DNA from: Mermis nigrescens
Taxonomy: Eukaryota > Nematoda > Enoplea > Mermithida > Mermithidae
Reading direction: 5' to 3'
Length of the DNA stretch: 64,000 nt
Assembly: GCA_036768485.1 (NCBI GenBank)
Contig: JAVLUZ010000346.1
Coordinates: forward strand, 1,286,525-1,350,524
This document shows, piece after piece, positions 1-10,690 of the stretch. Below the pieces are notes generated by a model. The model searched no databases and was not told where the DNA came from. It worked only from the letters and a program-made list of their open reading frames with translations. Within the stretch, counting starts at the first letter, position 1. The number at the start of each line of letters is the position of its first letter. The position numbers and the translations under genes were made by a program.

Positions 1-101
1 CACCATGAAACGCCAAACCACTACAATTGCATTAACGCCCAACGTAAGTGGTGGCTGGCAATGATGGACAGTATCCCGTCGTCAGTGCCCTACGTACCCG
101 C
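1..101 (+). pseudogene. 5' piece of a decayed retroelement exonuclease ORF
   Basis: Read from base 1 in frame 1, this piece is open and aligns with about residues 68-101 of the 905-aa exonuclease-like ORF at 27225-29942; the shared PYVPA motif lies at its 3' end. The gene is cut at base 101 by a hAT-type transposon and resumes in frame at 10193 once the 8 bp target duplication is counted once. The beginning lies outside the window. This is the older and more divergent of two related elements, and part of a Ty3/gypsy-like element whose LTR is at 12427. The alignment was made by eye, so homology is clear at motif level but no identity value can be given. Confidence 0.7.
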
Positions 102-1936
102 TAGAGCTGCACGCAGGTACCCGAACGGGTACCCGAGTATCCGGGTAGAAAATAAGTTTACTACCCGAGTATTCTCACGAGTACCGGGTATACCCGGTAC
201 CCGAATCCCCTAATATAAACTTTAAAATTAGCACTGCAGTTATGCAATATGTGCTAAGAATTGAATTAGAAACCTAGAAACATATTGCTTCTAAAGTGCG
301 ACTGAATCACAATGTAAATGTGATTTGATATAATCGACCGTAAAATGTTAAATAGCGAGTCTGTTAATATTTCCTATTATCACAATATATCGTGCATCCC
401 GTCTAGGCATATTCCATTATTCAGCTCTTTAGCTACATCATTTTATTTGCACCGAATTCTTCTTATTCTTCATTGTAAACAAATTTAAACAAGAAATCAT
501 CTGTTAGCGACGCTTTTTTATAATGCATTCACTTCTGTGACCATTATATAAATTTAAACTGCAACTTTTATTCACATCGTGCGCGCAACTGTTTTAGTTA
601 GACCTGGTTCAAAGCCTATCAATGTTCCAAATGCAGTCAGCCATAGGCGTAGCTAGGGGGCATGGGGGTACCTGCCCCCGAAATTTTTTAGGGAAAATTT
701 TGTTGATTTTTTTGTTGCAATAATGTATGTCCAGAAAACTGAGTTCAAAAAGGCAAAAACGTCAGAATTTCCTGCGCTGCGTCATAATTATTTATTGCTA
801 TATAGATCCAACAAATTTAAAAGATTGAATCAGCTAAAATAATCCAGCCCTCCACATCACTTTATTAATTTAATGCACTATTTGTTCGTTTAATGAAACT
901 GCGCATGCTTGTTGAGCATGATAGTAAAAGTGCGAAAATGATTGTGAGCCAGTTTGTCTATTCTCTGCTTTGTTTGTCTTTTGTGTACCAGTTTGTCTAT
1001 TCTTTGGTTCGTTTATCTTTCTTTACAAGGACACATAATCCTATTTTAATTGGAAGGAATGGCCAAATTTTCTTATGTTTTTGCGCATTTCTTGTTCTAT
1101 GTATGAACTGCATTTTGTAAATTAGAAGGTCACAAATGGGCATGAAAACGGTAAGGACAGAATTTTCATGGATACATCTTTCTAAATCTTATTGGCAGCG
1201 ACCCGTTGCTGCGCTACGTACCTAGCAGAGGTCGAAAAACGCATTTCAGATCAGTTTGTGCAATGTAGGAGTTCATCAATTTTAAGTGTTTCTGGGCTTG
1301 CTACCGAACCGAGATTTGGCCGATTTTTCGAAAATTTTAACCTTACTATTTAACATTAAAATGTTTTTTTACAAAATTTTCCGGGACTCTGCCCAGATCC
1401 CGCTCGCCACCTCAGACGTCCAGCAGCCATAAAATCTCGTTGTACATGTGCAACGAGATTTTAGGAAAGAACAAGCCATGTAAAAGGGTTCGGAATTTCT
1501 AAAAATTTCCGGCGTTTCGCGCCGGCATCTATTTGTCTGCTTTAATGATTTAAGCGTTATAAATTGAGTTTAATGTGCAAAATCGTCAAAAATTTTCCTG
1601 CACATAGCGCCGCCAGTTACTGTTCTTTCTCTTTGTAAAGTTCCAGCATTGCGTTTAAAAGCCTGAATCACTCAAAATATCTTCAGTCAAAGTTAGTAAT
1701 TCGCAGTTTTCTTGTTAGAAGCTTGAATTGTCAAAACTGTTTTGTACAAATTTGATAATTTTCTGCTCTATCAGATTACATATTAGTATTCACAGAGCTA
1801 CAAACTGTTAAGGGTGGAAAAAATGACTAAATTTCTTAACAATTTGCGCCTTTTATATTTACCCAAGTTATCAAGGCAAACGACGACGATAACCGGTCCA
1901 TTGCTGCGATTGTATTTACTATATTATATATATATA

Positions 1937-4900
1937 TAGCAAAGAAAAATGCTCCGATGGAACAAAAGAGATGAATATACTTGGAATTGTGGATTATTAT
2001 GGATGTAAAAGGAGGAAACTAGGAAAAATCTACCTAAAGTCGGAAAATCTGCTAAAAATCACACTTTCTCTAAGCAACGCAAAAAATCGATGTATATTCT
2101 GCGGCCAACAGATTAAAATAAATATTCAACCATAACAATGATTGAAACAGCAGCACGTTAGCTATGCAGTAGCTATGGGAAATGATATTAAGTAAACTAA
2201 CAGTCTTCCAAGCCAATTGAATGAAATAGCAAACATCGAAGACAATTGAAGACATGGTTGGTTAAAAACAGTAGGAAACACGTAAGTTGACTTGAAACAG
2301 ACTTAATGTAGATACACTAGCATGCCCGAAACGATTGTGTGCACTAATCAATCGGCTCCTGCTTTGCTTGCTATAATGCTCATAAAACAAAACAACTTTA
2401 AATACAATACCTCTTAGTTTTCTATCAATCAGGTGCCAGCAATTTAAAAAAGTAACCTTGATAGATTACGTTTATACACTCTTATCTGAAACTTCGAACA
2501 TTATTTAAAAAAGACACTTTTTTAGAGGCCGCAGAATATACATCGATTTTTTGCGTTGCTTAGAGAAAGTGTGATTTTTAGCAGATTTTCCGACTTTAGG
2601 TAGATTTTTCCTAGTCCCCTCCTTTTACATCCATAATAATCCACAATTCCAAGTATATTCATCTTTTTTGTTCCATCGGAGCATTTTTCTTTGCTAGTAC
2701 ACTACTTTTAATTAGCGTGATTTCAGTACATCAGTCAGTAAACACAATCAGTAATATGCCACAATAATGACAACAGTCCAAGAACGCGGAAAACAATATT
2801 GTTCTTAACATCAGCATTATCCTTTTTAAACAAGACAACCTTATTGACACCATCCATTTTCAAATTAAAACTGCATTACGTTATTTCTTCTTAATGTGCA
2901 GTTCACTTATAATCAAGCACAAATATTTAGCCAACGAATTCACATTGCAAATCCTCACTCAATCAATACACAAGCACAATTGTTGTGACTTTTGAAATTG
3001 AAAACACCCAATTTTCAATTATCAAATTGAAAATTGGATCAATTTTCAAATTGAAAATTGAGTCAATTTTCAAATTGAAAATTGGGTGTTTGAATTTGCG
3101 ATAAAGAAAATAATCAAAAGATAGTCACTTGGTTTATTTAAGCCGAGTAATAAAATAACGACCGTCCACCAATTCCGAACTAAACGCGACTAATCTGATC
3201 ACTATGAAAAAGTTTTGAAAAATGAGCTTGCTAAGCGAGAGTTGTAAACCAAGAGAAACTTAAAGTTAAAACCTACCATTAAATTATTAAGAGACTTATA
3301 AAAGATTTTAAACTTTAAGAAAATGGAAAAGGCGTGATTTTGGTAAATTAGAAGGCAAAGTTTTTCGGCAAAAATTCAAAAACTTCACGCAAATATCAAA
3401 TGTAAGGAACACTAACGCTTTGATTTGGTAGTAAAATAAATTTGTAGTATAGACTACATATTAACAACAAATGAATAGTGCAAACTTTACACAACTACTA
3501 GGTGTAGAGAATACTAACAGTTTACGGCTTATTAATGTACATGATTACAATAAAGCTGCATATCTTTGTCGACTTCTGTGCACAGTAGTGTGATTGCTGG
3601 TTCATTTTAAACCACTTTTGCAGGCAATTTACATCAATTAAACGATAGCTCTCCATGTGCAAGATTTTGTGAAACATATTATAAACACGGCTAAGAAAGA
3701 TTTAACTTTAATGCAACCCATTTAAGACAAAATTACATCTCTTCAATGATCTAAGGACACTTGAACATAATTTTTAAATCACTTTAGATTACTTTTGAGG
3801 GTAAACAAACTCACTTAATTGATGTCTCACATATGAATCCTTGAAAATTTCTTGACTTCAGTTACAAAGTCTCTGCAAGTCTATCGAATTAGGGTTAACA
3901 CGTAACGTAAACTTTACACAAACACATAGCGTAAAGAATATTTTAGTCGGATTCGTAATTTTGATATTGCTCCGATATTTCTTTCAACATTTATGGAAAA
4001 ATGAGTCTCCATAATGTTTTAAAGACAATAAACATTAGGTTTAAACCACTTTGCAATACTGCTGAGTGTAAGCAAGCGCGCCCAATTGACGTATATATTT
4101 CATTCCCTGTAAATTTTTAAATCTCAGGAAAAAATTTCGATTTTTGCAATGCTCTAGAACAAAGGCTAACATGCAGTGTAAAAAATTACTCGGATATTAT
4201 GATCAACATTCATGAAAAAATTATGTCTCTACAATGGTCTGAGGACATATAAACAATGAATGTAAACTACTTTACATCACTGTTGGATGTAAACAAACGC
4301 GCCTACGTGACGTCTCACATTTGATCCTTTGAAAACTTCTAGGCTCCAAGAAAAAATTAGGTTTCAGGAATGCTCAAAAACGAAGATAAATATATATGTA
4401 GTGTAAACTTCATGTAAACACCTAGTGTAAAGAAGATTTTAGTCAGATTCGTAATTTTGATATTGTTCCGATATTACGATTAATATTTATGAAAAATTAA
4501 GTCTACATAATGTTCTATGGGCAAACTAACAATTGGTGTAAACTACTTTACAACACCGTTGAGTGTAAACATATGCGCCAGACTGGCATATCAAATTTGA
4601 ATCCTGGTCCATTTCTAGACTTGATAAACGTGTCCCTGACTCGTAACCGGAGAAGCAGGCAGAAAAAACAAGACAGAAACGCATTTAAAACTCCAAATTT
4701 TTGACTTTACACTCGCTAAATATTAATGTATAGACAATTTGCTTTGACATGCACCCGATATAAAGCACTTTATTTTTATTCTATTAGACTTATCCCGACT
4801 TCTGGACGGAGAAAGTGGCGAACAAAAAACGCAACAAAAACGTATTTTCCATCATTTAGAACACTGTAAACTTTAAAATTCCGTACCGAACTCCCCATCG

Positions 4901-5804
4901 AGTTTAAAGAAATTCGGTTTGGTACAATTTGTAGCTTTTAAATCGTAGTACATTCCTGTGTGCCAAAATTCTGTTGCAAAAATTATTTGGCATGATTTAT
5001 CAATCAAACTTCGGAAAAAACGTGTTTTTTAGCCCATTTTTTACCTCTGATTTCGAACTTTACACCCCCATAAATAACTCAATATTGCGTTTTTTTAAAT
5101 GCGGTTTGCTGCGATGTTTAGCCCCTGTGAGGCACTTTATTAATGCTGTCTTCGATTTGCACTGACTCATAAGCGGAAAAATTTGGCAGAGAAATCTTAG
5201 TTAAAATCCGTTTTTTTACACCATCCACTAGAGTGTAAACTTTAAACCCCAGGATCTAACTCACCATAGAGCATACAAGACTTTGCTTATATGCAGAATG
5301 TAGCCCTTGATCCGCTCTACATTTCTGTCAGAAAACATTTTAAAAACCTCATAACCGGAGTTAGTATCGGACATAGGAAGGTTGAAAACTCGACCAAAAA
5401 GTGCTTTTTCACCCCCAGATTTTCGCACTCTTTACACTGCCGTTCGATAAATAATGCGAATTTCAAAAAACAAAAAAAGTGTCATCTGTAGAATTCATCC
5501 CTCTATTATCCTATTCTGTTCAATCCTTCGAGTCATCAATACTCAGTTGTCCACATGCCGCAGTAAAAAGGTCCCAAAATTTGTCCTATGTTATAACGTT
5601 ACACAAAAACTTTACACCTTCTTTACACAGTCAATTTTGAGTTTCAAGAAAAACAAAAAAACACGGGCAGCGAATTTTTTTATTATCTTTCTTTTAAAAA
5701 AAACCGCACCTTCCAGAAGTGTCCCGTTATAGCTGTAGGGGGGTGCCCAGGTGTTGAGGGTACCCAAGTATATTATAGGTACGCGCTAACGCGCTACCTA
5801 TGAT
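1937..5804. mobile_element. 3.87 kb dispersed repeat M1, unclassified
   Basis: It is nearly identical to 21199-25067, differing by scattered substitutions and small indels. The first 760 bp form a foldback: 1937-2106 is the inverted complement of 2527-2696. A palindromic minisatellite lies at 2985-3090. From 3480 to 5640 the octamer family GTGTAAAC/CTTTACAC recurs densely in both orientations. The 3' end is a hairpin built on ATAGGTACGCG and CGCGCTACCTAT (5776-5800). I see no transposase, integrase or polymerase. In the second copy the flanking reading frame is restored exactly when the repeat is removed, with no visible target duplication. The short ORFs at 4974-5732 are duplicated in both copies and not convincing. 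Confidence 0.75.
2985..3092. repeat. Palindromic minisatellite in M1
   Basis: TCAATTTTCAAATTGAAAAT-type units of about 23 bp repeat roughly three times, and each unit is itself nearly palindromic. The equivalent block in the second copy is at 22258-22352. Confidence 0.8.
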
Positions 5805-5836
5805 ATATTCAATTCACGTCATTTTCAACTTCCATT

Positions 5837-6753
5837 ATGGGATCAGAAAAACACAATCGCCAGTCAAAATCTCCACCTCGTGTAGCAATTAAGAACAAAC
5901 CGTCGAAATCATCTACATCCACGCCAATAAATCCTTCGCTTAACTTTGATTCTAGCATTTGTCCATGTATTCTCTGCTCAAAGGATGTTACGGATAACGA
6001 TTCCTCGGCTTTCCAATGTCATCTTTGTTCAAATTGGGCCCATGGCGAGTGTTTAAAAGTCCCCATCGCGGTTATTAATTATTTCAATAGCCAGCCTTAT
6101 TCTGACGCTCGCCACTCCTTTCCATTCATTTGTCCTAATTGCAAGCCTAATTTCGACGAATTAGCTACTTTACCGAAGAAATTTATGGAACTTAATGACC
6201 GTGTTGTTCTTCTAGAAAATCATTTTTCTAGACTGCCTACTGATTTTACGCATGCCCAACCCGATTTATCTACCTTGATCAAAGATACAATCCAACGCGA
6301 ATCAAAAAAGCACAATGCGGTTCTTTTCAACCTACCCGAATCGACCGATGATCTTGATCAAGTTAAATCGTTGATTGGAAATTACTCCGAAACTCCGGAT
6401 CTGAAACCTGACGACGTTCAACGCGTCTTCAGAGATGGGCCCAAGCACCCGAATAAGGTGCAGTTCGTTAAAGTCTGTTTATCGTCTACTCAGGCTCAAC
6501 GTCAGTTCATTGCTCTGATGAACAAAACCGTCCGTCTCACTACTAAAGGTCTCCTTTGTCTCGACTTCGTAGCCATCCCGATTTGTCGTTTCTGCAGCGT
6601 CAGCGACAACGCGTTCTATTGGCCGAGTTGCGTGAGCGTCAGGCATCTGGCGAATCTGATCTCTACATCGACTTCAGAGCTGACTGCATTAAGAAGAAAA
6701 CCTATCAGGGAGTTAACGTATCACATAGTGCTCGAACTATTGCTGCGCGCTAG
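5837..6753 (+). CDS. Non-LTR retrotransposon ORF1, PHD-like zinc finger (frameshifted)
   Basis: This is the nucleic-acid-binding ORF1 protein of the element. Residues about 42-105 carry a PHD-like Cys4-His-Cys3 pattern: CPCILC, then CHLCSNWAHGEC, then CPNC. This finger is known from ORF1 of CR1-like elements. A basic region follows the motif ESKKHNAVLFNLPES (residue about 155 on), which resembles the start of an RRM-like domain. The frame opened at 5837 runs to 6826, but from about 6550 the sensible protein is in another frame (LLAELRERQASGESDLY), which ends at the TAG at 6751-6753. I infer a single frameshift near 6550. That C-terminal frame is the frame of ORF2, which follows directly. Confidence 0.75.
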
Positions 6754-9543
6754 GGATTTTCGCCCCAAAAAATTGACTCGTTTCAATGTTTTTTCACTAA
6801 TTCTCGTAGTCTGGTTAACAAATTAGGTGATCTACACTTTATGTTAATTGAAGAAAAATTTGAAATCCTATTTTTTTGTGAAACTTGGCTCCACGAAGGT
6901 ATAACTAATGGTCTTTTATGCCCTCTAAATAATTATCAAATTTTTCGCTCTGATCGAGTTAATTCCAGAGGTGGTGGTGTTGCTTTATTCATTAAAAATG
7001 CATATAATGCTATATCTATAAAGCCCCCTGATGCTCTAGTTGTCCCTGAACTGCTTCTGATTGATATTATTGATGGTTTCAACAAAATTCGTTTCGTTCT
7101 TGTATATCGCTCTCCTAAATATGACTTTGCTTATGCTGAAAAACTTTGTAAATGCTTGGAATGGGCAATAATGGTTCCTTATTCTGTTGTTATTTTAGGT
7201 GATTTCAACCTACCTAAAATTAATTGGATAAACAACACGTTCCCTGCTGATCCCCTAAATACCTTGTTTTTCGATACTCTATCTAAAACAGGACTAAACC
7301 AATTAGTAAGCCAAAGTACACACGAGAATAATATAATCGACCTTGTTTTTGGGACAAATCTTGTACACAATGTTACTGTTTTACCGTCATTTTCTAACAG
7401 CGATCATAACTGTATAACTTTTCATTGTTCTCTCAAGCTCAAAGATAAATACAATTTGGCTCAACTTAACTTTAGAAAAGCAAATTATACTGAAATCGTT
7501 AATAGACTTAATTGTATATCTTGGCCTGATGCCTTTTCTCAATGCACTAATGTTAATGAAATGTATGAATTATTTTTAACGATATTAAACTCATTGATCG
7601 ACTCTTTCGTTCCTAGGACATATCGAAAATCAAAAAACCACCGTAATTATCCCCAAAATTTGCGAAAATTATTTTCAAAAAAACTTAAATTGTGGAAAAG
7701 ATATAAGAATATTCGCTCCACAACTAATAAAGTCCTATATAAAAACCATTGTAATATTTTGAAATCCGAAATTTCAAACTTTTTTGCTGCCCAAGAAAAG
7801 AATATTCTGAAAGATAAAAGCTTAAAATCGTTTTACAATTTTGTTAACCAAAGACTAGATAATCGTAACCCTATACCCCCAATTAACCATAATCTAAAAA
7901 TCATAAATGATCCTAAATTAAAATCTGATCTCTTTAATCAGTATTTTGTTTCAAATTTTTCTAAAGATAACAATTCTTTACCCTTCTTCCAGGAGCGTTC
8001 CGATCGCGTGTTGCACAACGTTAATTTCGACCCATTTGTTATTATGGACGTACTACGAAAAGTGAAAGGATCGCTTTCAACCGGTCCAGATGGCATTCCA
8101 ATGCTATTTTTGAAAAAATTAATGACTCAAGTAGCTGAACCTTTAAGTACTATCTTTAATGTTTCTTTTGCTTCTGGACAGGTCCCAAATCTATGGAAAT
8201 TAGTTAACGTTATTCCCATTTATAAAAAGAACGATTCGGCACTAATTTCTAACTACAGACCTATCTCCATTTGTTGTTCTGCTAGTAAAATTATGGAAAA
8301 TATTATCAACTCTAAAATCTCAAAATTTTTGACTGAAAATAGTCTTTTACACCCAAATCAATTTGGTTTTCAAAAATTTAAATCTTGTGAATTGCAACTT
8401 CTGAAATGTAAATCAGATTGGGTTGATTCTTTGAGCAATAAAATTCCATTAGACATTATTTATATTGATTTTTCTAAAGCTTTTGACCAGGTATCCCATA
8501 TCAAACTTTTACATAAACTTTCTAATTTTGGATTAAAAGGTAACCTTCTTGTATGGTTGAATGTTTTCCTTCGCGATCGATTCCAACGCGTTTGTATCGG
8601 AAATTTATTTTCTGAGTATTTACCCGTTACTAGTGGTGTGCCGCAAGGTAGCCCTTTAAGTCCGACTTTATTTTTGATGTTTATTGACGATATATGTGAT
8701 TTTGCCGTGAATATCAATTTGTATTTGTTTGCAGACGATGTTAAGGTTTTTGGCCCTTCATCAGACCACATTTCTCTTCAATCTTGCTTAGATAATATTT
8801 CAAGCTGGTCTAAATTATGGCAACTTCCGATTTCTTCTGAAAAAAGCTGTGTTCTTCATTTGGGAAAAAACAACCCTAAAATAAATTATTGCCTCTGCAA
8901 CCTAAATATCCCTGATAATTTCGAATATATTCGCGATCTTGGTGTTCTAGTTTCTAAAAACCTCAGTTTTAAGGACCACTATAATCACATCATTAAAAAA
9001 GCTTATTCTCGGTCTTTTCTTATTTACAAATCTTTTTTCTCGCGTGACAGAGAAAATTTAATTCGCGCGTTTGTTACCTATGTACGTCCAATCTTGGAAT
9101 ATGCATGCTCAGTCTGGAACCCCTACTATATCACTGATATTGATCGAATCGAAAATGTTCAACGCAGGTTTACTAAACGCATATTTGGTTATCGCAGTGC
9201 TTTATCTTATAACGATCGTTTGAAAGAATTGAATCTCTGTCATCTTGAGCTGCGCCGGTTACACCTATGCTTATGTAAAATGTTTTCAATCGTTCGAGGT
9301 TTTTCATGTTATAAATTCGATGACTTTTTTATCGCTAATACCACTATTACACGTGCTTTCAATTCGTATAAATTAGTTATACCTACTGCCCGTTCAAATT
9401 TGCATAAAAGTAATTTTTCTCATAGATACATTAACATTTGGAATAGTTTACCGGACACTGTCGTTTCATCTCCTAATATTGAAGTTTTCAAAACGAGATT
9501 AGCCAACATTAATTTAAATTCATTTTTGAAGGGGCATACTTAA
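6754..9543 (+). CDS. Non-LTR retrotransposon ORF2: endonuclease and reverse transcriptase
   Basis: This polyprotein nicks target DNA and copies element RNA at the nick. The frame opens right after the ORF1 stop at 6753. Its first ATG is at 6841, but the endonuclease fold appears to start before it (TNSRSLVNKLGDL). Counting from that ATG, the AP-type endonuclease motifs are ETWL (14-17), GDFN (about 120) and SDHN (about 188). RT motifs are STGPDGIP, NYRPIS, YIDFSKAFD, GVPQGSPLSP and FADD (630-633), all with catalytic aspartates present. The region near 745 (YVRPILEYACSVWNP) matches the 3' fragment at 36056-36403. No internal stops occur in 900 codons. It sits among dead elements but could be functional. 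Confidence 0.88.
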   Translation, partial: GFSPQKIDSFQCFFTNSRSLVNKLGDLHFMLIEEKFEILFFCETWLHEGITNGLLCPLNNYQIFRSDRVNSRGGGVALFIKNAYNAISIKPPDALVVPELLLIDIIDGFNKIRFVLVYRSPKYDFAYAEKLCKCLEWAIMVPYSVVILGDFNLPKINWINNTFPADPLNTLFFDTLSKTGLNQLVSQSTHENNIIDLVFGTNLVHNVTVLPSFSNSDHNCITFHCSLKLKDKYNLAQLNFRKANYTEIVNRLNCISWPDAFSQCTNVNEMYELFLTILNSLIDSFVPRTYRKSKNHRNYPQNLRKLFSKKLKLWKRYKNIRSTTNKVLYKNHCNILKSEISNFFAAQEKNILKDKSLKSFYNFVNQRLDNRNPIPPINHNLKIINDPKLKSDLFNQYFVSNFSKDNNSLPFFQERSDRVLHNVNFDPFVIMDVLRKVKGSLSTGPDGIPMLFLKKLMTQVAEPLSTIFNVSFASGQVPNLWKLVNVIPIYKKNDSALISNYRPISICCSASKIMENIINSKISKFLTENSLLHPNQFGFQKFKSCELQLLKCKSDWVDSLSNKIPLDIIYIDFSKAFDQVSHIKLLHKLSNFGLKGNLLVWLNVFLRDRFQRVCIGNLFSEYLPVTSGVPQGSPLSPTLFLMFIDDICDFAVNINLYLFADDVKVFGPSSDHISLQSCLDNISSWSKLWQLPISSEKSCVLHLGKNNPKINYCLCNLNIPDNFEYIRDLGVLVSKNLSFKDHYNHIIKKAYSRSFLIYKSFFSRDRENLIRAFVTYVRPILEYACSVWNPYYITDIDRIENVQRRFTKRIFGYRSALSYNDRLKELNLCHLELRRLHLCLCKMFSIVRGFSCYKFDDFFIANTTITRAFNSYKLVIPTARSNLHKSNFSHRYINIWNSLPDTVVSSPNIEVFKTRLANINLNSFLKGHT

Positions 9544-9635
9544 TTCGTCATGATTATCGTGACCGTATGTCCTTTTGTCATTCCTCTTTATTCGTCGCAT
9601 TTACTTGTACTCATTATTTCGAATTCACTTGACAA

Positions 9636-9666
9636 TAAATCTTCATTCATTCATTCTTCATTCATT
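9636..9666 (+). repeat. TTCATTC-type 3' tail of the non-LTR element
   Basis: AATAAATCTTCATTCATTC and further TTCA units end the non-LTR retrotransposon. Host transposon sequence resumes immediately after with AATTCCGAACTG, which matches the complementary strand near 37330. Confidence 0.7.
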
Positions 9667-10192
9667 CAATTCCGAACTGTTTGTCAATAGAAAGGCCGTA
9701 AATTCTACACGAAAACGTTTATGCCCCCCGAACCAAAATTCTGACTACGTCTCTGCAGTCAGCTCCAGATAGACTTAGACTTGTTTTTGAATAAATTTTC
9801 ATTTCCGATTGATTTCAAAATTGCTTTTCGTCAATGTGTTTTCCTGCTTCAAATGTTTTAATGACGCTATGAAGATACAAAACCTGCTTCACAATTTTTG
9901 GCTTTGAATTATGAAAATGACTTAAATTTCATTAAATGCATACGAATTCTTCAGATTGAAGCCTTGATTTTATTCAATCTTGCATCAAATTTTTCAATAA
10001 TTTTACTGCTTAAATATCACTTTGCCCTAGACCTCACTGTCAACCGTAAATAAACGATGTTCACTGCATTCTCTTTTATCTAAGGTCCTACCTGGGTATA
10101 CCCGGGTACCCGAATTACCCGGGTACCTGGGTAATGAAATAGCCGGGTACCCGGGTAGTAAAATTTGCAAAGTGTGCAGCTCTAGTGCCCGC

Positions 10193-10690
10193 CAATGACA
10201 TTTGACATGCTGTAATGATTGAAACGCACGAACAATCCTATAACGCGATACGTACACTTTTCAGGTCGTTGAACCGTCTTAACAGCCAGTACTTCTTTGG
10301 CTTCGATTCCGAGCATGTTAATGACCGTTCGTTCATGCCCTACCGCATTTGGGAGCAATATTGGCAGCAGCTGGATCCCAACTACATGCAGGCCAACGGT
10401 CCTTTCGTTTCATACATTCAGATTGCCGATGTTCGTGGCCACGTCTTTGTCTGGAATTTGGCTAGGTTTCCACAGCCCCCATTTGGGTTGGCTGAATTGC
10501 TTGAAACACCTTTACTGGATGTCTTTTAGCTTGCCACAACCCCAGCAACGATAAATTGTGGTGGGAGTCCTCCCTCACGTTCTGTTTTCAGGGCTAACAT
10601 TTTAGATACCTACGCTGACCATGAGTCGTTTCTTCATGCTCAAAACCGCATCGACGCCGGAAATCAAAAGCTGAAGCCACTTGCTTTATT
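10193..10690 (+). pseudogene. Main piece of the decayed DEDD exonuclease ORF
   Basis: It continues the ORF cut at base 101. The best stretch, 10240-10510, encodes FFGFDSEHVNDRSF and later GPFVSYIQIADVRGHVFVW. These match FGFDSE and GPFVRFIQIATVRGQVFVW in the intact ORF at 27225. FGFDSE is exonuclease motif I. A frameshift near 10527 leads to LACHNPSND, the counterpart of motif II (LACHGSDND). After a gap, ILDTYADHE and GNQKLKPLA correspond to IIDTL and GNHRLQTLL. An in-frame TGA near 10206 and at least one frameshift make it dead. It shows the domain existed in a divergent sister lineage of retroelements. Confidence 0.75.

Larger units (their letters stand above)
1843..9666 (+). mobile_element. 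Non-LTR retrotransposon, PHD + EEP + RT type
   Basis: Comparison with the empty site in the copy at 37247-38555 puts the inserted DNA between about 1843 and 9666, with roughly 20 bp of target missing. The first 94 bp (1843-1936) look like a 5' UTR that was later split by the 3.87 kb repeat at 1937-5804. ORF1 and ORF2 follow from 5837 to 9543, then a short 3' UTR and a TTCATTC-rich tail at 9636-9666. The order PHD-finger ORF1, endonuclease and reverse transcriptase fits the CR1/L2/Jockey-type group. ORF2 is uninterrupted, so the copy is fairly young, but ORF1 is frameshifted. Confidence 0.8.
642..9755. mobile_element. hAT-like insert I1 inside E1 (interrupted)
   Basis: The left end CATAGGCGTAGCTAG at 642 and the right end CTGACTACGTCTCTG ending at 9755 are imperfect inverted repeats. 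They are flanked by a perfect 8 bp duplication CAGTCAGC (634-641 and 9756-9763). The same insert, with the same duplication in complement, sits at the same place in the E2 copy (37247-38555), so the insertion predates copying of E. It is about 1.29 kb without the nested non-LTR element. Its interior is AT-rich, with a short direct repeat near 950-1010 of a CAGTTTGTCTATTC motif. No convincing gene is present; the short hydrophobic ORF at 893-1120 is duplicated in both copies and looks spurious. Confidence 0.75.
102..10184. mobile_element. hAT-type non-autonomous transposon E1 (interrupted)
   Basis: The termini are a perfect 11 bp inverted repeat, TAGAGCTGCAC at 102-112 and its complement at 10174-10184. 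The flanks are an 8 bp target duplication, GTACCCGC (94-101) and GTGCCCGC (10185-10192), matching 7 of 8. Eight-base duplications and TAGAGCTGCAC-like ends are typical of the hAT superfamily. GGTACCCGGGTA-type palindromes crowd both subterminal regions and are probably transposase-binding repeats. No transposase is encoded. A second copy, inverted, lies at 36857-39052. Without later insertions the element is about 2.26 kb; most of this span is nested material from 1843 to 9666. It interrupts the exonuclease ORF of a retroelement. Confidence 0.85.

Noticed and set aside
893..1120. 75-codon hydrophobic ORF, also found at 38065-38298
   Set aside because: Both copies lie in the same non-autonomous transposon, the sequence is a short internal repeat, and there is no recognisable domain.
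4974..5732. Three short ORFs conserved between 4974-5732 and 24238-24996
   Set aside because: The two DNA copies are nearly identical throughout, so shared ORFs carry no evidence of selection.
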